A DNA stretch of 64,000 bases, from assembly GCF_013363975.1 (NCBI RefSeq), contig NZ_JABWGN010000002.1, positions 186,001-250,000 of the forward strand, read 5' to 3'. The notes beneath the pieces are model-generated. The model saw only the letters and a program-made list of their open reading frames with translations, made no database searches and was not told the DNA's origin. Source of the stretch: Nonomuraea montanisoli (GTDB lineage Bacteria > Actinomycetota > Actinomycetes > Streptosporangiales > Streptosporangiaceae). A program made the position numbers and the translations under genes. Positions within the stretch are counted from its first letter, which is position 1. Every line of letters begins with the position of its first letter. Of this stretch, positions 30,423 through 38,487 are shown piece after piece.

Positions 30423-31550
30423 GTGACGACTTCCCTCGCCTGGTCCCAGATCCTCGCCTGGCGGCTGCGCCGGCAGTTCGTGAGCAGCCCGGACGGCGCC
30501 GACGCCGTGGCGGTCGCCCGGCGGCTGTGCGGGGTGCAGGCGCAGGTCGCCTCGTCGGCGCGCCTGGCCGTGGCCGTCAGGAGCGCCCGCCCCGACCCGG
30601 GCGGGCCGGACCGCGCGCTGTGGGAGGCCCGCACCCTGGCCAAGACCTGGGTCATGCGCGGCACCCTGCACCTGGTGCCCTCCGACACGCTGCCCGACCT
30701 CTGCTCGGCGCTCGGCACGCTGCGCTTCTGGGAGAAGGCGTCGTGGCAGCGGTGGCACGGCGTCACCGCGGCCGAGATCGACGCCATCGTCGACGCCGTG
30801 CCACGGGCCCTGGGAGAGCACCCGATGACCCGCGAGGAGCTGGTCGGCGCCGTGGTGGAGGTCACCGGCGACGACCACCTGAGACAGGCGCTCACCTCCG
30901 GGTGGGGCGCCCTGTTCAAGCCGCTCAGCCGCCTCGGCGAGCTGTGCTACGGGCCGCCGCGTGAGGGCCGGGTCACCTTCACCGCCCCGCGCCGCTGGCT
31001 GCCGGGCTGGCCCGCGGCGCTGCCGCCGCAGGAGGAGGCGGGGGTGCGGGTGGCGCGGGCGTTCCTCGGGGCGCACGGGCCGGCGACGCCGGAGATGTTC
31101 GACAAGTGGCTGTTCGGCGGGGTGGCGCGCAAGGCGGTGCTCAAGGCGTGGTTCCGCGATCTCGGGCCGGAGCTGACCGAGGTGGAGACCGACGACGGCC
31201 GCACGCTGCTCGCGCTCACCGAGCACCTCGACGAGCTGGCCGCCACCCGGCCCTCGGAGGAGGTCAGCCTGCTGCCGGGCTTCGACCCGTACATCCTGGG
31301 CGCGCCCCGCGACCTGGAGCCGCTGATCCCGGCCGACGCCAAGGCCAAGGTCAGCCGCCAGGCGGGCTGGATCTCGCCGGTCGTCCTGCGCGGCGGGCGG
31401 GTGGTCGGCGTCTGGCGGCCCGAGGGCGGCCGGGCCGTGGTGGAGCTGTTCGAGGCGGTGCCGGAGACCGCCCTGGGGGAGGCCGTGGCCCGGGTGGAGT
31501 CGCTGCTGGCCGCCGTCCCGGCGGACGCGACCGACCAGGCCGACGCCTGA
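30423..31550 (+). CDS. Winged-helix HTH_42 protein, AlkZ/AlkX-like DNA glycosylase candidate
   Basis: 375 residues. The N-terminal part contains ARRLCGVQAQVASSARLAV; the Q39-A-Q41 pair matches the catalytic QxQ motif of AlkZ-type glycosylases, which unhook bulky alkylated bases and interstrand crosslinks. WVMRGTLHLVPSDTLPDL is the family signature; ELVGAVVEVTG and PLSRLGELCYGPP continue the tandem winged helices; SLLPGFDPYILGAPRD and ISPVVLRGGRVVGVWRPE close the C-terminal beta-barrel. Many family members in actinomycetes are of unknown substrate, so the glycosylase call is likely but not certain. Alone in its transcription unit. Confidence 0.8.
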   Translation: MTTSLAWSQILAWRLRRQFVSSPDGADAVAVARRLCGVQAQVASSARLAVAVRSARPDPGGPDRALWEARTLAKTWVMRGTLHLVPSDTLPDLCSALGTLRFWEKASWQRWHGVTAAEIDAIVDAVPRALGEHPMTREELVGAVVEVTGDDHLRQALTSGWGALFKPLSRLGELCYGPPREGRVTFTAPRRWLPGWPAALPPQEEAGVRVARAFLGAHGPATPEMFDKWLFGGVARKAVLKAWFRDLGPELTEVETDDGRTLLALTEHLDELAATRPSEEVSLLPGFDPYILGAPRDLEPLIPADAKAKVSRQAGWISPVVLRGGRVVGVWRPEGGRAVVELFEAVPETALGEAVARVESLLAAVPADATDQADA

Positions 31551-31633
31551 GCGAACACCGCCCGCTCTCACGCTGCCGGAGCGGTCCGGCGGCCTGAGGA
31601 GGGCGAACTGGGCGGGTCTGCCACACTTGCGGG

Positions 31634-32464
31634 ATGCAGCGTGCATTCACCCAGGTCGATGTGTTCACATCCGTCCCCTACCACGGCAACCCGCTCGCCG
31701 TCGTCCTCGACGGCAAGGGGCTGACCACCGAGGAGATGCAGCGGTTCGCCCACTGGACGAACCTGTCGGAGACCACGTTCGTCCTCCCGCCGACCGATCC
31801 GGCAGCCGACTACCAGGTGCGGATCTTCACCACGGACTCCGAGCTGCCCTTCGCCGGCCACCCCACGCTCGGCACCTGCCACGCCTGGCTCGCGGCCGGC
31901 GGCAGGCCCCAGCAGCCGGGCGTGATCGTGCAGGAGTGCGGGGCCGGGCTGGTGAAGGTGCGCGAGACCGAGGGCGGGCTGGCGTTCGCCGCGCCGCCGC
32001 TCGTCAGGTCGGGGCCCGTGGAGGAGGCGTTCGCCGAGCACGTGGCCGGCCTGCTGCGCCTCGACCGGAGCGAGATCGTCGACATCGAGTGGGCCGACAA
32101 CGGACCCCGCTGGGTGGCGGTGCTGCTGCGCGACGCCGAGGCGGTGCTCGCGGTGGAGCCCGCCGTCGTCGACTGCTTCATCGGCGTGGTGGGGCCGCAT
32201 CCGGAGGGGGCGCCGCAGGCGTTCGAGGTACGGGCGTTCTGCCCGTTCAGCGGCGGCACCGTCGAGGACCCGGTGACGGGCAGCCTCAACGCCGGGGTGG
32301 CCCAGTGGCTGCTGCGCACCGGACGGGCGAGGGCGCCGTACGTGGCCGCCCAGGGCACGCGGCTCGGCCGCGCCGGGCGGGTCCACGTCTCGACCGACGA
32401 CGAGGGCACGATCTGGGTGGGCGGCTCGACCGTCCCCTGCGTCTCCGGGCACGTCGAGCTCTGA
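31634..32464 (+). CDS. PhzF-family isomerase/epimerase-like protein
   Basis: 276 residues, the normal length for the family. Two similar halves of the diaminopimelate-epimerase fold: FTQVDVFTSVPYHGNPLAVVL with GNP, NLSETTFVLPP with the catalytic E46, FAGHPTLGTCHAW, and in the second half FCPFSGGTVEDPVTGSLNAG. PhzF itself isomerises a phenazine precursor; no phenazine genes are nearby, so the substrate is unknown. CACACT ends six bases before ATG 31634, another leaderless arrangement. Confidence 0.88.
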   Translation: MQRAFTQVDVFTSVPYHGNPLAVVLDGKGLTTEEMQRFAHWTNLSETTFVLPPTDPAADYQVRIFTTDSELPFAGHPTLGTCHAWLAAGGRPQQPGVIVQECGAGLVKVRETEGGLAFAAPPLVRSGPVEEAFAEHVAGLLRLDRSEIVDIEWADNGPRWVAVLLRDAEAVLAVEPAVVDCFIGVVGPHPEGAPQAFEVRAFCPFSGGTVEDPVTGSLNAGVAQWLLRTGRARAPYVAAQGTRLGRAGRVHVSTDDEGTIWVGGSTVPCVSGHVEL

Positions 32465-32498
32465 GCCTCCGGGCGGCCTCGCGCCGTGCCCGCGCGGC

Positions 32499-33518
32499 TC
32501 AGCCGACGCGGTGGGTGGTGAACCGGACCTGGTCGCCCGGCCTGAGCTGGGCGGCCACCGGCAGGTCGGCCGTCACCAGCACCGCGATGACCGGGTACCC
32601 GCCCGTCGGCGGGTGGTCGGCGAGGAACACGATCGGCTGCCCGCTCGGCGGCACCTGGAGCGCACCGGCGACCATGCCCTCGCTGGGCAGCTCGCCCTCC
32701 CGCGCCCGCGCCAGCTCGCGGCCGCCGAGCCGTACCCCGACGCGGTTGCTGTCCTGGCTCACCGTGTACGGCTCCGCGCACAGCTCGGCCAGCGCCCCGG
32801 GCGCGAACCAGTCGTCGCGCGGCCCCGGCAGCACCCGCAGCACGGCGGGCCGCGGCCCGCGCGGCGGCGCGACGTCCGCCACGATCGGCTCCAGGCCCGT
32901 CACGGGCCCCATGGGCAGCAGCGTGCCCGCGCGCAGCGGCTCGGGGCCCAGACCCGACAGCGAGTCGGTCGAACGGCTGCCGAGCACCGGCTCCACCGCC
33001 ACCCCGCCGCGCACGGCCAGGTAGCTGCGCAGCCCCCACACGGGCGTCCCGAACCGCAGCTCGGTCCCCGCCGGCACCCAGAACGGGACGCCCACGCCGG
33101 CCGCCGGAGCCCGCCACCGGGCCCCACCGGACGCGTCCCTCCCGGAAGCGCCCTCACCGGAAGCGGCCGTACCGGAAGCGGCCGTACCGGAGGCGGCCGT
33201 ACCGGAAGCGGCCGTACCGGAGGCATCCCCGGCCGGCGGCACGGCCGAGAGCGGGCAGCCCGCGCCCGTGACGGCCACCCAGGCGCCCGCGTGGAAGGCC
33301 AGGCGCGCCCCGCCGAACGTCAGCTCGATCCCCGCCAGCCCCTCCGGGTTGCCCACGAGGCGGTTGGCCAGCCGCAGGGCGGCCGCGTCGGCCGCCCCGG
33401 AGCCCGGCACGCCCAGATGGGCCAGGCCCGGCCGTCCCAGGTCCTGCACGGTGGCGTACGGGCCCGGCGCCAGCACCTCGATCACCCGCGACGCCCCGGG
33501 CGCGAGCGCCCCGCTCAT
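32499..33518 (-). CDS. pxpC: 5-oxoprolinase subunit C (biotin-dependent carboxyltransferase-like)
   Basis: 339 residues. PxpABC hydrolyses 5-oxoproline to glutamate with ATP. Motifs: RVIEVLAPGPYATVQDLGRPGLAHLGVPGSGAAD at the start, ANRLVGNPEGLAGIELTFGG, then RSYLAVRGGV, GPRDDWF, SNRVGVRLGG and LADHPPTGGYPVIAVL near the end, the KipA/PxpC order. The stretch at about 98-131 is a low-complexity insertion (ASGTA repeats) encoded by 15-bp tandem units. ATG 33518 overlaps the pxpB stop (ATGA). Confidence 0.9.
   Translation of the reverse strand: MSGALAPGASRVIEVLAPGPYATVQDLGRPGLAHLGVPGSGAADAAALRLANRLVGNPEGLAGIELTFGGARLAFHAGAWVAVTGAGCPLSAVPPAGDASGTAASGTAASGTAASGTAASGEGASGRDASGGARWRAPAAGVGVPFWVPAGTELRFGTPVWGLRSYLAVRGGVAVEPVLGSRSTDSLSGLGPEPLRAGTLLPMGPVTGLEPIVADVAPPRGPRPAVLRVLPGPRDDWFAPGALAELCAEPYTVSQDSNRVGVRLGGRELARAREGELPSEGMVAGALQVPPSGQPIVFLADHPPTGGYPVIAVLVTADLPVAAQLRPGDQVRFTTHRVG
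33151..33225 (-). repeat. 15-bp minisatellite, five copies, inside pxpC
   Basis: Units start at 33151, 33166, 33181, 33196 and 33211; the last four fit GCCGTACCGGA(A/G)GC(G/A), the first is CCCTCACCGGAAGCG. They encode ASGTA units. The copies are almost identical, so copy number probably varies between strains. Confidence 0.85.
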
Positions 33519-34135
33519 GCGCGCTCGAACCTCACCCGGGTGCCCGGCCGGAACGGCGAGGGCGGGTCGGCCGTGACGTCCCACACCCGCAGCGACGTGT
33601 GTCCCAGCAGCCGCCACCCGCCGGGCGAGGCGCTGGGGTAGACGGCCGAGTACGGCCCCGCGACCGCCACCGAGCCGGCCGGCACGGACGTGCGCGGCGT
33701 GCCGAGCCGGGGCACGCGCAGGGCCGGGTCCAGGCCGGTGAGGTAGGCGAACCCCGGCGCGAACCCGAGCCAGCCCACCACCAGGTCGCGCCCGGTGTGC
33801 CGGGCGACCACCTCGTCGGGGGAGAGCCCGGCCAGCTCCGCCACCGCGTCGAGGTCCTCCCCGTCGTAGACCACCGGGATCCGCACGAGATCCGGCGCAC
33901 CGGACTCCGCCGCGCCGGCGGCCGCGCTCTCCGCCCGCGCCGCCAGCCGTTCCAGGGTGGCGCGCAGCCGCGCCTGGTCCGCGCCGGGAGCGACCACCAA
34001 AACCGTCTCCGGCCCCGGCACGATGTCCACCACCCCGCGCGGCCGGTCGTCCCGCAGCAGGGCGTCCAGGCGGTGCGACACCTCCAGGGCGCCGGTCTCC
34101 ACGATCAGCCCGTGCTCCCCGGCCGCGCGGATCAC
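33515..34135 (-). CDS. pxpB: 5-oxoprolinase subunit B
   Basis: 206 residues from GTG 34135, which overlaps the pxpA stop (GTGA). The KipI/PxpB order is clear: GEHGLIVETG at the start (normally GDxAxxVxFG), VVDIVPGPETVLV, IPVVYDGEDLDAVAELAGLSPDEVVARHT, VGWLGFAPGFAYLTGLD, PRLGTPRTSVPAGSVAVAG and YPSASPGGWRLLGHT. It forms the ATP-dependent part of the enzyme with PxpC. Confidence 0.9.
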   Translation of the reverse strand: MIRAAGEHGLIVETGALEVSHRLDALLRDDRPRGVVDIVPGPETVLVVAPGADQARLRATLERLAARAESAAAGAAESGAPDLVRIPVVYDGEDLDAVAELAGLSPDEVVARHTGRDLVVGWLGFAPGFAYLTGLDPALRVPRLGTPRTSVPAGSVAVAGPYSAVYPSASPGGWRLLGHTSLRVWDVTADPPSPFRPGTRVRFERA

Positions 34136-34887
34136 GCGAACGCCTGGAGCACGACCCCGGCCTCCAGCAGCCCGTCGCGCACCGCCCGCGCCATCCGCAC
34201 CGCGCCGGGCGTGTCGCCGTGGACGCAGATCGAACGGGCCCGCACCTCCACCGTGCCGCCGTCCGCGGCCGTCACCGTGCCCTCCACGGCCATGCGCACG
34301 GCCCGCGCCGACACCGCCTCCACGTCGTGCAGGACCGCGCCCGGCTCGCGGCGCGGCACGAGCGCGCCCGCCGGCGTGTACGCCCGGTCGGCGAACGCCT
34401 CCGTCACCGTGGAGACGCCCTCGGCGGCGGCCGCGGCGTGGACCGCCGAGCCGGGCAGCGTGAGGATCGGCAGCGACGGGTCGTAGTCGGCCACGGCGTC
34501 CACGACCGCCGCGGCCTGCGCCGGGTCGCGGCAGATGCGGTTGTAGAGCGCGCCGTGGGGTTTGACGTACGAGACCCGCCCGCCCATGGCCCGCGCGATG
34601 CCGTCGACGGCCGCGAGCTGGTAGAGCACCTCGGCGCACAGCTCCTCGGGCTCGACGTCCATCTCCCTGCGCCCGAAGTGGGCGAGGTCGCGGTAGGACA
34701 CCTGGGCCCCGATCGAGACGCCGCGGTCGACGGCCGCCGCGCAGGTGCGCCTGATCGTCACCGGGTCGCCGGCGTGGAAGCCGCAGGCCACGTTCGCGCT
34801 CGTGACGACGTCGAGCAGCGCGACGTCGTCGCCGAGCGTCCAGATCCCGAAGCCTTCGCCCAGGTCGGCGTTGAGGTCGATCACCAT
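34132..34887 (-). CDS. pxpA: 5-oxoprolinase subunit A (LamB/YcsF family)
   Basis: 251 residues, the usual length. MVIDLNADLGEGFGIW, VTSANVACGFHAGDP, VSIGAQVSYRDLAHFGRREMD, SYVKPHGALYN, EAFADRAYTPAGALVPR and ICVHGDTPGAV are all signature stretches of the LamB/YcsF family. First gene of the pxpABC operon; the three genes overlap by 4 bp each, so they should be translated in fixed ratio. A perfect 10-bp palindrome ATGACGTCAT lies just upstream (34897-34906). Confidence 0.93.
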   Translation of the reverse strand: MVIDLNADLGEGFGIWTLGDDVALLDVVTSANVACGFHAGDPVTIRRTCAAAVDRGVSIGAQVSYRDLAHFGRREMDVEPEELCAEVLYQLAAVDGIARAMGGRVSYVKPHGALYNRICRDPAQAAAVVDAVADYDPSLPILTLPGSAVHAAAAAEGVSTVTEAFADRAYTPAGALVPRREPGAVLHDVEAVSARAVRMAVEGTVTAADGGTVEVRARSICVHGDTPGAVRMARAVRDGLLEAGVVLQAFA

Positions 34888-34908
34888 GGACCCATCATGA
34901 CGTCATCG

Positions 34909-35679
34909 CTACCGCGGCGCGACGAAGAGGGTCTGAGTCGCCGTGCCGACCTCGCCGGACTCGTCGTACAGGGTCGAGCGGGTCAGGCCCCGGCCGGACG
35001 GCCCGACGACGGTGGCGGCGTCCATGCAGATCCACTCGCCGGCCGGCGCCCGGAACAGGGAGATCGTCAGGTCCACGTTGACGAACAGGTGGGTGGCGAA
35101 GTCCACGGCCGGGCTGACGCCGTTGCCGCTGTCGGCGAAGACCGCCAGCCGTTCCAGGGGCGTGGTCTCCTCGCCCTCGACCAGCGGGACCGTCAGCCGT
35201 CCCCACACCGTGGCCGGGCCGACCTCCAGGGGGTGGCCGGTGACGAAGCGCCAGTCCATGGCGCGGCCGTACCCGAAGCCGCTGCCCAGCCACGAATCCC
35301 GCTGACCGGGGGAGGGCGGCGGCACGGGCGCGGGCGGGCCCGGCACCGGCGTGGCGGGCGTGGAGGACTCCCGGATCCGCCAGGCGGTGGCCCGGCAGTG
35401 CTCCCGCCCGCCCGACGACACGCTCGCCGACAGGCACTGCACGCGCTTGCCGTCGCGCGCCACGTCCGTGCGCACCTCCAGCTCGCCCACCGGCACGGGC
35501 CCGAAGACGTCCACGACCAGGCGCGACAGCTCCAGTCCCGGACGTGGGGCGGTGGCGGCCAGCTCGTGCGCGATCAGCGCGGTGACGGGGCCCATGTGCT
35601 GCGCGCCGGGGTCCCACGGGCCCTGGGTGGACTCGGTCGCCAGGTAGCGGCCCGCGCCGAGGGCCTCGTACATCGCCAT
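34909..35679 (-). CDS. Thioesterase-family (double hot-dog) protein
   Basis: 256 residues. The N-terminal half shows QGPWDPGAQHMGPVTALIAHELA and LSRLVVDVFGPVPVGELEVRT, the second half MDWRFVTGHPLEVGPATVWGRL and FATHLFVNVDLTISLFRAPAGEWICMDA: two hot-dog units as in TesB-like acyl-CoA thioesterases (4HBT_3). Which acyl-CoA is cleaved is unknown. TAGAAT (minus strand 35693-35688) ends eight bases before ATG 35679, with no ribosome site, so it is probably leaderless. Confidence 0.8.
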   Translation of the reverse strand: MAMYEALGAGRYLATESTQGPWDPGAQHMGPVTALIAHELAATAPRPGLELSRLVVDVFGPVPVGELEVRTDVARDGKRVQCLSASVSSGGREHCRATAWRIRESSTPATPVPGPPAPVPPPSPGQRDSWLGSGFGYGRAMDWRFVTGHPLEVGPATVWGRLTVPLVEGEETTPLERLAVFADSGNGVSPAVDFATHLFVNVDLTISLFRAPAGEWICMDAATVVGPSGRGLTRSTLYDESGEVGTATQTLFVAPR

Positions 35680-35687
35680 AGAACGAG

Positions 35688-35693
35688 ATTCTA
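35688..35693 (-). promoter_or_regulatory. -10-like element of the thioesterase gene
   Basis: TAGAAT, a good TAnnnT match, eight bases before ATG 35679. It lies only six bases before the stop of the upstream gene on the same strand. Confidence 0.45.
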
Positions 35694-35699
35694 GAGCGG

Positions 35700-37301
35700 T
35701 CAGAACTCGTCCGGGATGTCGGCGATGTCGTCCAGGGCGGCGGCCAGCTCGTCGGGATCGCCGCCGATCCGCTCGGCGATCTCGATGAGCACGTGCAGCA
35801 CGTCGTGCCGGTCGTGACCCAGGTCCAGCAGCCGCTGCGCCGCCTCCCAGAGCTGCGGCGGGTCGCCCTCCCACAGCCGGGCGGCGATCTCCTCGTGCCA
35901 GGCCAGGTGCTCCTCGTCCATCGCCCCGACGTGGTCGATCTCCAGCAGCGCCCGCCGGTCGGCCTCGTCGGCCGGGTTGAGCCGGTCGAGCTCGATCCCG
36001 TTGTGGAAGCCCTGCAGGAACGGGAACGCGAACGCCCGCCGCGCCAGCGCCGACAGGTCGCCGTCGGGCAGCAGCCGCTCCAGCAGCGGCCGGTCCAGCC
36101 CGAACGAGGTCGGGTCGCGGTAGGCCTCCGGGAACTTGCCGATCGCCTCCCACACGGCGTCCAGCGTGGCCTTCAGCCCCTGCTCCGGCAGGCCCGAGCG
36201 GCGCGCCGCGAAGCGCACCCACGCCGCCAGCACGTGCGGCATCGCCTCCTGCTCGGCCGCGCTCAGCATCACCTTGCGCGGCAGCCAGTCGAGCAGGAAC
36301 GTCTCGCACTTGGTCGGGCTCACCCGCAGCGGCCGGCTGAAGTCCTGCTCGCAGCCGTACTCGATGATGTGGTCGGCGCAGCGCGAGGCCGCCGACGGGT
36401 CCGACAGGTGCTCGGCCGCGTCGGAGGCGAGGAACTCGGCGGCCAGCATGGCCCGCCGCTCGCGGCTGTAGGGCGCCTCGATGTGCAGCGGCGCGGGGCG
36501 CTTGCGGCCCGGCGGCAGCGCCTTCAGCCGGGCCCTGGCGAAGGCGTGGTAGGCGCTGTAGCTGTCGCTGACGGGCGGCGGGGTCTTCGGCTCGCCGGTG
36601 GCCTTCATCGCCGACTCCAGCAGCGCCCTGGCCTGCTGGGGCTCGATCTCGCCGAACACCAGCATCGGGTTGCCCGCGGCCTCCGCGCGGGCCTGCTCCA
36701 GCAGCTTGTCCACCTGGGAGGAGACCCAGGCGTCGCGCGCCATGCCGGACATGTTGTGGTCGACCACCATGACCAGCGCGTGCCGCTCCTGGCCGCCCGC
36801 GCCCGTCGCCAGCGCGTCGCCGCGCTCGGGCTCGCCCTCGCCGAACCGGTAGGCGAACGTGCAGATCACCGTGTCCTGGTCGCCGTACGCGTCACGCGAG
36901 ACGTAGCAGCCGGCGGGCTTGACCGCCCCGACCCGGTCGGCCCAGCCGGGCCGGGCCACGCCCGACTCCATCATCGCCAGCGCCGCGCCCTCGGCCTTGG
37001 CGCCCTGGCGGGCCGTGCCGAGGTAGGCCAGGCAGATGAGCAGCGTCAGCGACGCCGGAGTGCCCGCCTTGGCGGCGTAGTCGACGAGTCCCTCACCGAG
37101 CACCTGCTCGACGTCGCCGCCCCTGACCCGCCGGCCCCACCAGGCGCCTATCATGTCGGAGACCATCAGCTCCGCGTCGAGCGGGCTGCGCACGGCCAGC
37201 AGCTCGCGGGCCGCCTGCACCATCTCCTTGAAGACGTCGTCTGGGGGGGTGCTCTCCCGGGGATCTCGTCGGTGTCGGCGCACGCCCTCACTCTCTCGCA
37301 T
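35700..37301 (-). CDS. Conserved actinobacterial protein, unknown function
   Basis: Up to 533 residues; the start is uncertain (ATG 37301 or a GTG about six codons later). No signal peptide or membrane helix. The first half contains a mixed region with FAYRFGEGEPERGD, HALVMVVDHNMSGMARDAWV and GNPMLVFGEIEPQQARALLESAM. The second half is helical and Trp/Asp-rich (FLLDWLPRKV, VLAAWVRFAARRSG) and ends with ARLWEGDPPQLWEAAQRLLDLGHDRHDVLHVLIEIA, a short helix-turn module that I recall as a tail of several unrelated actinobacterial proteins. No catalytic motif is recognised. Confidence 0.75.
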   Translation of the reverse strand: MRESEGVRRHRRDPRESTPPDDVFKEMVQAARELLAVRSPLDAELMVSDMIGAWWGRRVRGGDVEQVLGEGLVDYAAKAGTPASLTLLICLAYLGTARQGAKAEGAALAMMESGVARPGWADRVGAVKPAGCYVSRDAYGDQDTVICTFAYRFGEGEPERGDALATGAGGQERHALVMVVDHNMSGMARDAWVSSQVDKLLEQARAEAAGNPMLVFGEIEPQQARALLESAMKATGEPKTPPPVSDSYSAYHAFARARLKALPPGRKRPAPLHIEAPYSRERRAMLAAEFLASDAAEHLSDPSAASRCADHIIEYGCEQDFSRPLRVSPTKCETFLLDWLPRKVMLSAAEQEAMPHVLAAWVRFAARRSGLPEQGLKATLDAVWEAIGKFPEAYRDPTSFGLDRPLLERLLPDGDLSALARRAFAFPFLQGFHNGIELDRLNPADEADRRALLEIDHVGAMDEEHLAWHEEIAARLWEGDPPQLWEAAQRLLDLGHDRHDVLHVLIEIAERIGGDPDELAAALDDIADIPDEF

Positions 37302-37344
37302 TCCAGGCGGAAACGGTGCGTAGAACGCGGCCGTGACCCCGATG

Positions 37345-37569
37345 TTATCGGGGACTCCGCGGCGGCGGGGCGGAGTTCACGATCGCGAGCAGATGCTCCC
37401 GCGCGACGCGCTCCACGATCTCGGGAGTCGCCGTGATGCCCAGGTGGTGGGCGCACGCGCACACGTCGGCCACACAACGGTCGATGGTGTCCACGGGCAC
37501 TGTCAGGAACTCCTCGGCCAGCCGAAGACTGACCGGCTCCCTGAGGAAGCGTGTGGCCAGAGCGAGCAT
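37345..37569 (-). CDS. Small helical protein, unknown
   Basis: 74 residues from ATG 37569 (an in-frame TTG at 37602 is less likely). LALATRFLREPVSLRLAEEFLTVPVDTIDRCVADVCACAHHLG and PEIVERVAREHLLAIV predict three amphipathic helices with two close Cys. GAGGA lies about 11 bases upstream. It resembles the small three-helix-bundle proteins of actinobacteria, but no function is known. Confidence 0.6.
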   Translation of the reverse strand: MLALATRFLREPVSLRLAEEFLTVPVDTIDRCVADVCACAHHLGITATPEIVERVAREHLLAIVNSAPPPRSPR

Positions 37570-37723
37570 AGGTGTGAGATTCCTCTGGATGCCCGGGGGC
37601 AAACCCCCAGGAATGGACTCAGGGCGACTTGCGCTCTCATTCCACCTTTTCTCGGGCCGGTGTCAAGCCTCCACTACGGTTGTGTTCGCATCCCCGCAAG
37701 CGCTTTCATGCGAAGCTGTTCCC

Positions 37724-38293
37724 ATGCGCATCCAGCTCGCCCAGCGGACGGAGGCCGACGACCTGCTCGGCCGCAGTCCGCTCGCCCTCCTCATCGGCAT
37801 GCTGCTCGACCAGCAGATCCCGATGGAGTGGGCGTTCACGGGCCCGTACACCATCGCCGAGCGGCTCGGAGGCGACCTCACGGCCGAGGAGATCGCCTCC
37901 CGCGACCCCGAGGAGTTCGCCGCCCTGCTGGCGGGGAAACCGGCGGTCCACCGCTATCCCTCCTCGATGGCGGCGCGTGTCCAGAGCCTGGCGGCCTATC
38001 TCGTCGAGCAGTACGGTGGCGACCCCGAGAGGATCTGGGCCGAGGCGGCCGACGGCAAAGAGCTGCTCAAGCGATTGCAGGCGCTTCCCGGTTACGGCAA
38101 GCAGAAAGCCCAGATATTTTTGGCACTGCTCGGCAAGCAACTGGGGGTCCGGCCGCCGGGATGGCGCGAGGCGGCGGGACCGTACGGCGAGGAGGGATCG
38201 TTCCGGTCGGTGGCGGATGTGGTCGACGCCGACACGCTGGGCCGCGTGCGGGCCGCCAAACAGGAGGCCAAGCGGGCGGCGCGGGCCAAGTAG
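37724..38293 (+). CDS. HhH-GPD-type base-excision repair protein
   Basis: 189 residues. LLIGMLLDQQIPMEWAFTGPYTIAERLG is the start of the HhH-GPD fold; LLKRLQALPGYGKQKAQIFLALLGKQLG carries the helix-hairpin-helix (LPGYGKQKA) that binds DNA. The catalytic Asp normally about 20 residues after the hairpin is not obvious: the stretch after it is GVRPPGWREAAGPYGEEGSF, so the enzyme may be non-canonical. The Lys/Ala tail (AAKQEAKRAARAK) is basic. ATG 37724 fits the family start. Confidence 0.8.
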   Translation: MRIQLAQRTEADDLLGRSPLALLIGMLLDQQIPMEWAFTGPYTIAERLGGDLTAEEIASRDPEEFAALLAGKPAVHRYPSSMAARVQSLAAYLVEQYGGDPERIWAEAADGKELLKRLQALPGYGKQKAQIFLALLGKQLGVRPPGWREAAGPYGEEGSFRSVADVVDADTLGRVRAAKQEAKRAARAK

Positions 38294-38487
38294 CCTGATC
38301 TTGCTGCGTAACGTGGAGCGATTTTGACAGGATGCGTTGACCGTATGGCCTGCGGGGCTTCCGTCCGCGCATGCCCATCGCCGATGATGTACAGCAGGAT
38401 CCGGTCGCACGGAGCTGCGCTACGCCGATACACAGTTATGGAGATGTGCCGCGTGGGAGACCCTGGCACGCGACGGAGGTGCCGAGC
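38294..38487. other. 194-bp gap upstream of the phosphatase gene
   Basis: No gene is seen. Two TTGACa/c-like hexamers (TTGACA 38324-38329, TTGACC 38337-38342) and a low-GC stretch around 38383-38440 suggest the promoter of the phosphatase gene. Confidence 0.4.

Noticed and set aside
31634..32464. Phenazine biosynthesis locus because of the PhzF call.
   Set aside because: No other phz gene is present; PhzF-like proteins are widespread without phenazines.
34897..34906. ATGACGTCAT as a specific regulator site for pxpA.
   Set aside because: Ten-base palindromes of this kind occur by chance, and there is no regulator gene or second copy.
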